A stretch of 35,440 bases of DNA from a bacterium (lineage in GTDB: Bacteria > Planctomycetota > UBA11346), in contig JAIFND010000013.1 of assembly GCA_020047915.1 (NCBI GenBank), positions 1 to 35,440 on the forward strand, given 5' to 3'. Below the pieces are notes generated by a model that saw nothing but the letters and a program-made list of their open reading frames with translations, was not told the DNA's origin and made no database searches. A program made the position numbers and the translations under genes. Positions 1 to 14,277 of this stretch are shown in pieces (positions within the stretch are counted from its first letter, which is position 1; every line of letters starts with the position of its first letter).

Positions 1-20
1 GGCTGTGCCCCCGCACCCCC

Positions 21-88
21 GAGTCCTCAAGGGCAGCGACTTTGCCGACTTTGACTTGGCAGGTCAAAGTCGCTGCCCTCAAGGACTC
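21..88. repeat. Intergenic inverted-repeat element A (CGACTTTG word)
   Basis: Left arm gagtcctcaagggcagcgacttt (21-43) pairs with aaagtcgctgccctcaaggactc (66-88), 2 mismatches in 23. Alternative inner perfect 10-bp stem cgactttgac (46-55)/gtcaaagtcg (63-72). Word cgacttt is repeated at a 9-nt period. Confidence 0.85.
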
Positions 89-93
89 TAGGT

Positions 94-3077
<2,984 letters not shown>

Positions 3078-3083
3078 CCCGAG

Positions 3084-3168
3084 GAGCTTTGAGCTTTGAG
3101 CTTTGAGCTTTGAGCCCGCAGGGCTCATCTCGAGCTACGGGCCCAAGGCACCAAGCTCAAAGTCAAAG
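3084..3168. repeat. Intergenic inverted-repeat element B (GAGCTTT heptamer word)
   Basis: Four tandem gagcttt units (3084-3111), inner hairpin tgagccc-gca-gggctca (3111-3127), partly complementary right arm agctcaaagtcaaag (3154-3168). Confidence 0.85.
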
Positions 3169-3174
3169 CAAGAC

Positions 3175-4725
<1,551 letters not shown>

Positions 4726-4730
4726 CGCCG

Positions 4731-4761
4731 TAAACCCGGCCGGCACAGCCGGCCGGGTTTA
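4731..4761 (+). terminator. Intrinsic terminator-like hairpin after guaA
   Basis: Perfect 14-bp stem taaacccggccggc - aca - gccggccgggttta, 6 bp after the guaA stop. Confidence 0.75.
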
Positions 4762-4766
4762 GGACG

Positions 4767-4820
4767 CCCCGGGCGGGGCGTCCGGCGGCGTCACTCGCGC
4801 GCACGACCCGATAGGGTCGG
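4767..4820. repeat. 54-bp direct repeat, copy 1 (contains two dyads)
   Basis: ccccgggcggggcgtccggcggcgtcactcgcgcgcacgacccgatagggtcgg; identical to 4914-4967. Confidence 0.92.
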
Positions 4821-4913
4821 CAGCGCGACGCCCCGCAGCGAGCCGGCTGGCGAGCAAGGGGTGGCGAGCGAGGCGGCCATGAGCCGCCGAGCGGATAGAA
4901 CGCGACAGATCAG

Positions 4914-4967
4914 CCCCGGGCGGGGCGTCCGGCGGCGTCACTCGCGCGCACGACCCGATAGGGTCGG
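4914..4967. repeat. 54-bp direct repeat, copy 2
   Basis: 54/54 identical to 4767-4820 by eye, offset 147 bp. Confidence 0.92.
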
Positions 4968-4986
4968 AATCGCGGCATCGGCAGAG

Positions 4987-6093
4987 TCAGCCGGCGAACT
5001 GCCCCACCGGTGTGACCACCACCTCGCAGCGCCCGCGCGCCGTGCTCATCCACACGACAAAGCGGCCATCGGGCGAGAACTGCGGATGCGGATCAAGATG
5101 CCACGGCCCACGCGCGTGTGGCGGCTGCGGCAGGCCGCTGTGGATGACGCGGCGCGTGCGCGTCAACGCGTCGTAGAACAGCACCTGGCAGGGCTTCTCG
5201 GCCCAGTAGTACGGCGACTGGTCGGCGCACCAGAAGCGCGCGCTACGATCGGCGTGGGCGTGGCACAGCGGCTCGGGCCAGACCAGGGTCGTCGTGCCGT
5301 CGCGCAGGTCGTGCACATGCACGCCGCTGTCGTACTCGATGTAGGCGATGCGGCCGTCGGCCAGCCACCATTCGTGGCAGGCGCCATGGTATGGACGGCA
5401 CGGAAACTGCGCGTTGATGCAGCGGTAGCCGCTGCCGTCTCGACGCATGGTGAAGGTGCGCAGGCGGTGGTGGATGAAGCGGCCGGAGACCGGATGCCGC
5501 GCCTGGTCTTGGGCGATGAGCAGCAGGTCGGGATCATGCAGACTGAACTGGGCATGGTTGTGCCGCGCCTGGAACTCCTGCACCATCTGCACTGCGCCGC
5601 TGCGCAGATCAAGCAGGGCGAGGGCACAACTGTCACCGACTTCGCAGTCGAGGGCGAGATGATGGCCGTCGGCCGAGCAGGTGAGGTGGGTGGCGGTGCG
5701 GAAGATGTGGCGACCGGCGACGAACTCCGCAGGCAGCGCACCAAGGCGTTCGAGACGGCCCTCGACGTCGATACGCCACACTGCACCCTCGCTGCAGAAC
5801 CACGCCGCATCGCCGGACGGGCACACCGCCAGGGTCTCACCGCACGCGGCCTGCGGAAACCAGCGCGGTTCGCGCTCGGCCGGATCAAGCCCTATGCGCG
5901 CGGCGAAGACCTGCGGATTGGGCGGGAAGGCGACCGCGAACCACAGCCAGTGTCCATCCGCCGAGATCGCCGGGTTGGTGTAGTAGAGGCCGCGCTGGAT
6001 CGGGGCGATCGCGCTATCCAGGTGCCAGCTCAACGTGCCCGAGAGCGGATCCGGGACGGCGGTGAAGGCGGGATGCGAAGTCGGGTCGAACAT
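4987..6093 (-). CDS. Beta-propeller protein, oligogalacturonate-lyase/TolB-like
   Basis: Repeated ISADGHWLWFAV / CSADGHHLAL / DPHPQFSPDGRFVVW blades; His-rich motifs (CHAHADRSARFWCADQ, HLDPHPQFS) recall the Ogl/PL22 propeller family. Start at MFDPTSHPAF, 2 bp after the nadA stop. Confidence 0.6.
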   Translation of the reverse strand: MFDPTSHPAFTAVPDPLSGTLSWHLDSAIAPIQRGLYYTNPAISADGHWLWFAVAFPPNPQVFAARIGLDPAEREPRWFPQAACGETLAVCPSGDAAWFCSEGAVWRIDVEGRLERLGALPAEFVAGRHIFRTATHLTCSADGHHLALDCEVGDSCALALLDLRSGAVQMVQEFQARHNHAQFSLHDPDLLLIAQDQARHPVSGRFIHHRLRTFTMRRDGSGYRCINAQFPCRPYHGACHEWWLADGRIAYIEYDSGVHVHDLRDGTTTLVWPEPLCHAHADRSARFWCADQSPYYWAEKPCQVLFYDALTRTRRVIHSGLPQPPHARGPWHLDPHPQFSPDGRFVVWMSTARGRCEVVVTPVGQFAG

Positions 6094-6095
6094 GG

Positions 6096-7067
<972 letters not shown>

Positions 7068-7089
7068 GGCGCAAAGGCTGGAGGCGGGT

Positions 7090-7109
7090 CGCGCGAGGCA
7101 ACTCGCGCG
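7090..7109. terminator. GC-rich hairpin between nadA and the S8 peptidase
   Basis: Perfect 8-bp stem cgcgcgag - gcaa - ctcgcgcg, downstream of the minus-strand S8 stop. Confidence 0.4.
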
Positions 7110-7148
7110 TGGCCGATCCGTGCCAGAGTCTGGGCGCAGCCCCCCGAA

Positions 7149-10100
7149 CTAACGCCGGCGGCGGCGGATGAGCCAAGCCACGAGCGGGATGCCGAGCAGC
7201 GCCAGACCCATGCCGCCGCCGCAACCGCTGCCGTCCTTGTCGGTCTGGATGACGACGCGGAAGGTGCGGGTGGCGGTCAGCACGCCGTCAGTCGCCGTCA
7301 CCTGCACCAGCGCAAGACCGGCGCTGGCGTTGGAGGTGACGTTGAAGGTGTACGTGCCGATGCCGTTGCCGCCAGGCGAACTGGTGAAGGCCACCGGGTT
7401 CGCGATCACGTAGGGATTGAGGCTGACCGCGGTAACACTCAGGGTTTCCGGCAATGATAGGGGCTGTCCGGCAGCCACATCCACGTCATCGGCGGCGGTC
7501 GAGACACTAACCGATCCGCCTCCCTTGGGGAAGACGATGTCAGCAATGCCGGTCAGGGTCGGACGGTGGCTGTAGCGCACGCTCAGGCCGGTATCGCACA
7601 CCTTCATGTGCGCCTGGCCAGCCGGACGCGGGCTGTTCATGATCGTCGAGGGGGAACCGTCGTCATTGCGATCGAAGGCGTCGGTAGGCGTCGCCGCAAC
7701 GGCAGCGGTGGCAGCAGGGGTCGGAAGGATGGTGACCGAACTACGACCAAGCGGGATGGCCGGGTTGGCGATCCACACCATGCCTTCTCCCGGAGTGGCC
7801 GACGCTGGGGTAATGCTGAGAATCAGATCCCCACTTGTCGCGCGCGAGGTCGTGACCGGCAGTGCCGCCGTGGCGGCAGATGTGGCGTCGTCGTTCCAAT
7901 AACCCTGCGTCACATTGACGTTGCCAGCCGAGCTGCGGAAGCCGCTGCCGATCACGGTCAGGTTGTTGGTCTCGCCGATCGCGACGCCGGTTGGCGAAGT
8001 GCTGGAAATGGTGGGGTTAGGATAGGTCTGGAAACCGTAGAGGCGCAGGTCCACCTTTTTGATCTGGCCGAAGAAGGTTCCCCCGAATTGGGACTCGTCC
8101 TGCATCAGCAGTTGCCACTCATTGTACCACAGCGGGTCGATGGCGCGCCCGGCGGAGGTCGTTGTTCCGGCGGGCGGATTCTTGGTGTAGGCCGGCTCAC
8201 CCCAATGGACGAAGGAGGTGAAGGTCCATTTCCAGATGCCGTTCTGGTTGATGATCGTGCCGGGGCGCTGGCGACCGAGATAGGCCGTGGTGCCGTAGAT
8301 CTTGTTGGGCGGTGCCGAGACCAGATCGACCGGCGGCGACACCAGCAGGAAGTGCCAATCGCCCGAGTTCGCCTGGCTGTTGGCAGGCGGACTGGGCGTG
8401 GTCATCTCGACGTCGAGTTCGACCGCCTCGACCCGGAAGTTGGCTGGGAAATCAGAGGTCGTCGGATCGACGCGCAGCGGCGTGCGGGTCCAGAAGCTGC
8501 TGGGTTTGGGGGCATTGTCCGCCACCGTGGTGCCAGCGTCGATGTCCGGCGGAGGAAGGCCGGCAATGTCCACTCCCGGTGTTACCCATTCCTCCACGAT
8601 CGCGTTGGGCTCGCCCAGGATATAGCTGTAGGATGCGGTGACCGGATTGGTCAGCATGGCCGGCATCAGCGGCCAATCGAGGGCGCCGGGTTCCTCAACG
8701 CCGCCGCCGTTGCCGCCGTTGATCAATGCGTTCACATTGAGCGCGCCAAAGCCGTAGCGACCGTTATAGACCAAGTTGGTCTTGTTGGGCAGCCACCAGC
8801 CCCAGGGGTCATGGGGAAGGCCGGTGGTTCCAAACGGTGCAATGTCAGTCTTGTCCTGGCTGCGCTGCACCATCAGGGCGCGGACGTCGCGCCAGTGCAG
8901 ATCTGTCCGCGCCTGCATCATCAGAACGCCGGCGCCACCAGCCAGGGCAGCGGCATACGAGGTGCCGGCCAGGAGGCTCTTGGGCGGCACATAGCAGCCG
9001 TTCTCGTAGGCGAGGTTATCCGGATCCTTGTAGCGGATGTTGGGATCGGGCCAGGCATCAGGGTTGGGCAGCGGGTTCGCTTGCGGCACGCCGCGCCGAT
9101 CAACAACCAGGGCATCGTCACCAAGGTTCGGCGCCGTGGTTCCATCGTCCATGCCATCGACGGCCCGATTGGGATTCAGCGGGGGTGTGATGGTGACGTA
9201 GTCATTGGTGTCAAAGTTGCAGCTGTTGCGGGCGTACCAGGTGCCCGATTCCGACACCGTGTAGGGCAGGTCGTTCATCCAACCGATCCGTCCGGTCCAC
9301 GGGCCTGGATTGCCGGGATCCGGCCAGGCGTCGGTCGGGTCGGTGGTGCAGATGCCGGGGAGAGGGAGGGTGGGTATCGGTGAGCCAGCCGGGGCAGAGG
9401 CAATCAGGTTGGGGCCATACTCGCTGAACAGGGCCTTGACGTAGCTCCTGGTGTGACCGGCGATCGGGATGACATGCCGGTTGAGGTATCCATCGAAAGA
9501 CGAGCAGTCCTGATACGAAGTGTTGGCGAAGATGAAGCCGAACTCGCCATTCGTGACACCGTCATACTCCGGATCACCCCACCGGGCATTCGGATTGAGG
9601 TGACCACCATTGCCTGCCGCCCAGAAGATCGGCGAACCGAAGCCGCCGCGGCCGTAGGCGCCAGCATCGCGCAGGCCCTGGACCACAGTCAGGGCGTCGG
9701 GGGCGTAGGTGCTTTGTCCGTTATCGACCGGACCCCAGGCGCAGACGATGGCCCAGGTGCGAAAGTTGAGGCTGGACGCGTTGAGCTGGTTGGTGATTGC
9801 GCTACGCAACCGGTCATTGGGGGTTGCCACGCTGCCGAGAATCGAGCGCCGATCCTCGGACTCGTCGTAGATCTCGGGCAGCACCTTGCTAACGAAGAGC
9901 TTGGAGGCCCACGCAACGCCCGATACACCAATGCCATTGTCACCGACGGCGCTCAACAGACCTGCCATGGCGGTGCCATGATAATCGCTAATGCTCTCCA
10001 TGTTGGGCAGAGCGTCGTTGCGCAGGTAGTCCCGGCTGTAGGTCATGTTGACGTTGCCGACGAGATCCTCGTGCGCGACATCAACACCACCATCAATCAG

Positions 10101-10868
10101 GTTGATGTTCGCCCCCAGGCCGGTGTACCCCGCTGCCCAGGCCGGCTTGACGTTCAGGCCGGCCCTCTCGAGGGTGTCGAGATGCCACTGCCCCTCAATG
10201 CTGTTGACGCCCTCGTTCGGGGGGGTCGGTCCGGGCGGGACCACGACCGGCGGGATCAGCGGGTCGTTGGGCACGGCGCGGCTGGCCAGCGGCAGCATCA
10301 GCACCGGTTCCACCGAACGTACGCGCCTGTCGCCCTGCAACGCGACTGCCGCGTCGAGGGCGGCGAGCAGGCTGGTATCCTCGGGTTCTAGCAACCAGGT
10401 GTCGCGGCTGCCGGGCAGCGCTTCACGCAGATGCAGGCGGTGGTCACGCGCGATCGCGGCCATCTCGTCGGCCTTATACGCAGCGATGATGACGCGCCGG
10501 GTGGCCAGCACGCGCGAGCCGCGGTCGCCGCGGTTGCCGTTGAGGTAGAGTACCGGGAGGGCCTCGGTGGCGGCTCCGGCCGACAGCAGATTGCGCGCCG
10601 CCGCCTGCAGGTTGCTGCGGCTGCTGCCGAGCAGGCTGACCCGCGCGGCGCCATGGCGGTTGCGCTGCACCGTGGCGACCCCAGGTACGATCGCCGCATT
10701 CTTCTCACCATCGATGTGCAACTCGTCCTCGGCCAGGACCATAGGCACAGCGCTCTGGCCCGAGCGGAGCAGCATGGGCTCGCTCGCCTGGGCAGGACCG
10801 GCCGCAAGTGCGACGGCCAGGACGACAGGCACGATGTGCCGGAGGCGACGAGACATGGAGGACTCCAT
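7149..10868 (-). CDS. Secreted S8 (subtilisin/kexin-like) serine peptidase with P-domain, IPT/TIG-like domain and C-terminal TM-RRRRR sorting/anchor tail
   Basis: Signal peptide; triad regions NLIDGGVDVAHED (Asp), DYHGTAMAGLLSA (His), LAGTSYAAALAGGAGVLM (Ser); P-domain-like VEAVELDVEMTTP...WQLLMQDE...GQIKKVDLRLYG; TIG-like PTISSTSPTGVAIGETNNLTVIGSGF; C-term GSGCGGGMGLALLGIPLVAWLIRRRRR. Alternative start ATG at 10856. Confidence 0.9.
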   Translation of the reverse strand: MESSMSRRLRHIVPVVLAVALAAGPAQASEPMLLRSGQSAVPMVLAEDELHIDGEKNAAIVPGVATVQRNRHGAARVSLLGSSRSNLQAAARNLLSAGAATEALPVLYLNGNRGDRGSRVLATRRVIIAAYKADEMAAIARDHRLHLREALPGSRDTWLLEPEDTSLLAALDAAVALQGDRRVRSVEPVLMLPLASRAVPNDPLIPPVVVPPGPTPPNEGVNSIEGQWHLDTLERAGLNVKPAWAAGYTGLGANINLIDGGVDVAHEDLVGNVNMTYSRDYLRNDALPNMESISDYHGTAMAGLLSAVGDNGIGVSGVAWASKLFVSKVLPEIYDESEDRRSILGSVATPNDRLRSAITNQLNASSLNFRTWAIVCAWGPVDNGQSTYAPDALTVVQGLRDAGAYGRGGFGSPIFWAAGNGGHLNPNARWGDPEYDGVTNGEFGFIFANTSYQDCSSFDGYLNRHVIPIAGHTRSYVKALFSEYGPNLIASAPAGSPIPTLPLPGICTTDPTDAWPDPGNPGPWTGRIGWMNDLPYTVSESGTWYARNSCNFDTNDYVTITPPLNPNRAVDGMDDGTTAPNLGDDALVVDRRGVPQANPLPNPDAWPDPNIRYKDPDNLAYENGCYVPPKSLLAGTSYAAALAGGAGVLMMQARTDLHWRDVRALMVQRSQDKTDIAPFGTTGLPHDPWGWWLPNKTNLVYNGRYGFGALNVNALINGGNGGGVEEPGALDWPLMPAMLTNPVTASYSYILGEPNAIVEEWVTPGVDIAGLPPPDIDAGTTVADNAPKPSSFWTRTPLRVDPTTSDFPANFRVEAVELDVEMTTPSPPANSQANSGDWHFLLVSPPVDLVSAPPNKIYGTTAYLGRQRPGTIINQNGIWKWTFTSFVHWGEPAYTKNPPAGTTTSAGRAIDPLWYNEWQLLMQDESQFGGTFFGQIKKVDLRLYGFQTYPNPTISSTSPTGVAIGETNNLTVIGSGFRSSAGNVNVTQGYWNDDATSAATAALPVTTSRATSGDLILSITPASATPGEGMVWIANPAIPLGRSSVTILPTPAATAAVAATPTDAFDRNDDGSPSTIMNSPRPAGQAHMKVCDTGLSVRYSHRPTLTGIADIVFPKGGGSVSVSTAADDVDVAAGQPLSLPETLSVTAVSLNPYVIANPVAFTSSPGGNGIGTYTFNVTSNASAGLALVQVTATDGVLTATRTFRVVIQTDKDGSGCGGGMGLALLGIPLVAWLIRRRRR

Positions 10869-10989
10869 GGAAGGGACCCCTATGAGACACGGTTCGGACC
10901 CGAGGAATTACCCCCAAACGCCCACCGGCGTTGGAGTGTGGCAAACGCTCGGGGGCGCGCCTCGTCCGACCGGACAGGTCTGGATCGAC

Positions 10990-13900
10990 CTATTCAGCCG
11001 GTTTGGCGTCCACAACCGGGGCGGCGGGCGCCTGGGCGCCAGCTTCGACCTGGCGACGGAAGGACAGCAGCAGCGGGCTGGCGATGAACACCGAGGAGTA
11101 GGTGCCCAGCGTAATGCCGATGAGCAGGGTGGCGCAGAAGCCCTGCAGCGAATCGCCCGCGAAGATCAGCATGAAGATCAAGGCGACGATGACCATGCCG
11201 CCGGTCAGCACGGTGCGCGGCATGGTGTCGGCGATCGCCGCATCGATGACCTGGTCGAGTGGCTTGCCGGCCATCTTGCCGACATATTCGCGGATACGGT
11301 CATACACGACGATCGTATCGTTGATCGCGTAGCCGATCACGGTCAGCACCGCGGCTACCACGGTCAGGTCGATGCGGATGCCGAACAGGACCGCCAGGCC
11401 GACGGTCTGGATGACCACATGCAGCAGGCTGACAGCGGCGCCGAAGCCGTAGGCCAGCTCGAAGCGGGCGGCGATGTAGAGCAGCATGGCGACGAGGGCC
11501 AGCGAACAGGCGACCAGGGCCTGCCACTTCATGCGGTCGGCGACCTGGCCGCTGAAGTGCTGGCTGGCGGGGAAGGGCTGGGCGACGACGATGCGCTGCG
11601 CGGCGGCGGCATCGACCAGGCGTTCGACCACTTCGCCGGCCACCGCGCCGAGCGGCTTGGCGTCGGCCTCGGCGATGCCGCCGGTCACCAGCAGTCCGGC
11701 ACAGCGCTTGGCGATGGCGTCCATCGCTTCCACGGCGCCGGCTCCCGGTCGTGGGCGGTCAGCGTACTGCACGGTGAGTTCGAGGGTCGAGCCCACGGCC
11801 TTGGCGGTGACCGTGCGGCCGAGGTTGGCCAGCCGCGAGGCGATCTCCTCAGCTTGGAGAGTGGTTGCGGGTTCGAGCAGGGCGACGGCGACGCTGAGGC
11901 GGTTGTCGGCGAAGCTGGTGGTCAGCACCTCGTCGCCTTCGGCGGCGACCGCGCCGGCGAAGGCCTGTCCGATCGCGACCTTGAAGGCGTCGGTGCGCTG
12001 CGAGATGGCTTCGGACTGGGTGGCGATGCGGGCCGAGAGCGGATTCAGGCGATCGCGCTCGACGACGCGGGCGCCAGCGGTGTCCGGCGGGGTGGCGCCG
12101 CGCAGGCGCTCGATCTCGCGGATCAGTTCGCCGCGCTGCTGTTCCAGTTCGTTGCGCTCGCGCTCAAGGCCGGCGCCTTCGACATCGCGGACGCGGAAGA
12201 CCCACTGCCGGCTGGCGGTGCCGGCCTGGGCCAGCGAGGCGAAGTAGGGCTGGGCCTGGATCTCCTCGGGATTGAGCAGGCTGCTGCCGCGTTGCGCTTC
12301 CGGCACGGTGGCCCAGGCGGCGGCGAGGCGCTGATCGATCGCATCCTTGCTCTGCTCGGCGAGGAAGCCGACCTGCACCATGGTGCCGCCGGTGAACTCG
12401 ATGTCGAAGTTGCGGTCGAAGCCGGCGCCAGGGGTCAGCTTGTGGCCGAAGGCGAAATAGCCCATGCCGGCGATGGCGGTGACGAAGGTGAGGATGTACA
12501 TCGGTATGCGCAGGCGCACGTAGCCGAAGGGCAGGGGCTTGAAGAAGGACGACAGCGAGATGCTCTGGCGGCCGCGGCACAGCCAATCGGTGAGCAGCCG
12601 GCCGAGGTAGAGGCCGCTGAACATCGAGATCGCGATGCCGATGATCAGGGTCAGACCGAAGCCCTTGATCGGGCCGGTGCCGATCATGTAGAGGACCAGG
12701 CCGGTGATGGTGAGGAAGGCGCGATCGTAGCCGGCCTCGATCGCCGCCGGCAGCCCTTTGTCCTCCTTCATTTCTTCGCGTATGCGCTCGAAGACCAGCA
12801 CATTGGTATCGATCGACATGGCGATCGACAGAATGAGGCCGGCGATGCCGGGCAGGGTCAGGGTGGCGCCGAAAATCGACAGCGTGGTCCAGGTCAGCAT
12901 GCCGCACACGCCCATCGCGGCGAGGGCGACCAGGCCAAGGCGGCGGTAGTACCAGCCGAGGAAGGCGACGATCGCGGTCAGGCACCAGGCCATGGTGACC
13001 AGGGCACGCTCGATCTCCTGGTGGCCGAGGGTCGCACCGACCACGCGCTCGGAGAGGATCTCCGGGGTGACGGCCAGCGAACCGGCCTTCAGCACCCCGC
13101 GCAGGTCGGCGATCTCCTCGCTGGTGAAGCGGCCGCTGATCACGCAGTCGCGGCTGCTCGGCTCGATGACGCGTGGATCGCTCTTGACCACGCCGTCGAA
13201 GGTGATGGCGAGACGGCCGGTGCCGGCGCCCTTGTCACCGCGCTCCTTGATGCCGCTGGTGAACTCGTGGTTCTTGCCGGTGCCGATGGCGGTGAAGGTG
13301 ATCGATACCGCCGGTTCGCCGTTGTGCAGGGTCTCGGCCGCGGTCGAGACGTCCTTGCCCGAAACGCGCACCGGTCCGAGGTGCAGGAAGCGGTCGGGTT
13401 CGAGGCCGGGCGGCGGTTCCTCGGGCGCGATGACATCCTGGCGCGTACCGACCGGCACGCGCGGATTGAAGCGGTACAGACCATTGCCGACGGCGGTCCA
13501 GGCGCAGGTCGGGTCGCCCGCCTTGGTCGAGGGGAAGTCCTGGTTGGGGTACTCGGCGATGACCTCGCGGAACTCCAGCCGGCCGGTGGTCTCCAGCACC
13601 TTGCGGGTGCGCGCCGCGTCGGCCTTGGTGCCGCCAGGGATGACGATCTGCACGTCGCCGTTGGACAGCCGTGCCACGACCGGTTCGGTCAGGCCGCGCT
13701 CGTCGAGGCGGCTGCGCAGGGTGCCGATGACCTCATCGTCGGCCGGCACCACCTGGCCGAGCTCGTTCTTCAGCCGGCAGGTGAATTCGACGCCACCGCG
13801 CAGGTCGATGCCGAGGTTGACGTGCCAGAACTCGCGCACCTCGTTGCCACGCGTGTAGGTGCGTCCGGTCAGGCGCTGGCGCAGGGCCAGCTCGTCGATG

Positions 13901-14214
13901 GTCGCCGGGGCGACGACGCGGATGCGGTGCGCCGCGGGGTCGTGGGCGACCTCGGTCACCGCGATGGCGGCATCGCGGGCGTTGCCGGCCAGACGCCGGC
14001 GCACCTCGTCGGCCTCCTGCGGCAGGGCCTCGATCGGATTGCCCGCCGCATCCTTGAGCACCACATCGAAGACGCGGCTTTCCGCCGGCTGTTCGGCGGC
14101 AGGGCGGATCTCGGCCTGCAGATCCTGGTCGCCGACCAGCACCTTGTTCTGCAGGAACTGCAGCAGCAGGGCGGTGAGCAGGACGGCGACGACGACCGAG
14201 AGGCGCTTGAGCAT
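10990..14214 (-). CDS. secDF: SecD-SecF fusion, protein translocase subunit
   Basis: NLGIDLRGGVEFTCRL (SecD), IAGLILSIAMSIDTNVLVFERIREE, then RNFDIEFTGGTMVQVGF and VIGYAINDTIVVYDRIREYVGK (SecF). Confidence 0.95.
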   Translation of the reverse strand: MLKRLSVVVAVLLTALLLQFLQNKVLVGDQDLQAEIRPAAEQPAESRVFDVVLKDAAGNPIEALPQEADEVRRRLAGNARDAAIAVTEVAHDPAAHRIRVVAPATIDELALRQRLTGRTYTRGNEVREFWHVNLGIDLRGGVEFTCRLKNELGQVVPADDEVIGTLRSRLDERGLTEPVVARLSNGDVQIVIPGGTKADAARTRKVLETTGRLEFREVIAEYPNQDFPSTKAGDPTCAWTAVGNGLYRFNPRVPVGTRQDVIAPEEPPPGLEPDRFLHLGPVRVSGKDVSTAAETLHNGEPAVSITFTAIGTGKNHEFTSGIKERGDKGAGTGRLAITFDGVVKSDPRVIEPSSRDCVISGRFTSEEIADLRGVLKAGSLAVTPEILSERVVGATLGHQEIERALVTMAWCLTAIVAFLGWYYRRLGLVALAAMGVCGMLTWTTLSIFGATLTLPGIAGLILSIAMSIDTNVLVFERIREEMKEDKGLPAAIEAGYDRAFLTITGLVLYMIGTGPIKGFGLTLIIGIAISMFSGLYLGRLLTDWLCRGRQSISLSSFFKPLPFGYVRLRIPMYILTFVTAIAGMGYFAFGHKLTPGAGFDRNFDIEFTGGTMVQVGFLAEQSKDAIDQRLAAAWATVPEAQRGSSLLNPEEIQAQPYFASLAQAGTASRQWVFRVRDVEGAGLERERNELEQQRGELIREIERLRGATPPDTAGARVVERDRLNPLSARIATQSEAISQRTDAFKVAIGQAFAGAVAAEGDEVLTTSFADNRLSVAVALLEPATTLQAEEIASRLANLGRTVTAKAVGSTLELTVQYADRPRPGAGAVEAMDAIAKRCAGLLVTGGIAEADAKPLGAVAGEVVERLVDAAAAQRIVVAQPFPASQHFSGQVADRMKWQALVACSLALVAMLLYIAARFELAYGFGAAVSLLHVVIQTVGLAVLFGIRIDLTVVAAVLTVIGYAINDTIVVYDRIREYVGKMAGKPLDQVIDAAIADTMPRTVLTGGMVIVALIFMLIFAGDSLQGFCATLLIGITLGTYSSVFIASPLLLSFRRQVEAGAQAPAAPVVDAKPAE

Positions 14215-14243
14215 GGGGCGGATTTCGAGTTGCGGGTTTTCAG

Positions 14244-14267
14244 GTTCCGGGGTCTTGCCCCCGGAAC
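14244..14267. promoter_or_regulatory. Intergenic hairpin between yajC and secDF
   Basis: gttccgggg - tcttgc - ccccggaac, 9-bp perfect stem. Confidence 0.45.
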
Positions 14268-14277
14268 GCAGGCGCGG

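Noticed and set aside
4759-4941. 60-aa minus-strand ORF starting MTPPDAPPGA and ending in TPPDAPPGAS
   Set aside because: Its ends are simply the two copies of the 54-bp direct repeat; no SD or protein-like character.
7566-9383. 605-aa plus-strand ORF
   Set aside because: Antisense to the S8 peptidase, whose catalytic and P-domain motifs are clear.
10917-10932. aacgcc-cacc-ggcgtt hairpin upstream of the S8 peptidase
   Set aside because: Six-bp stem without a T-tract; within expectation for GC-rich DNA.
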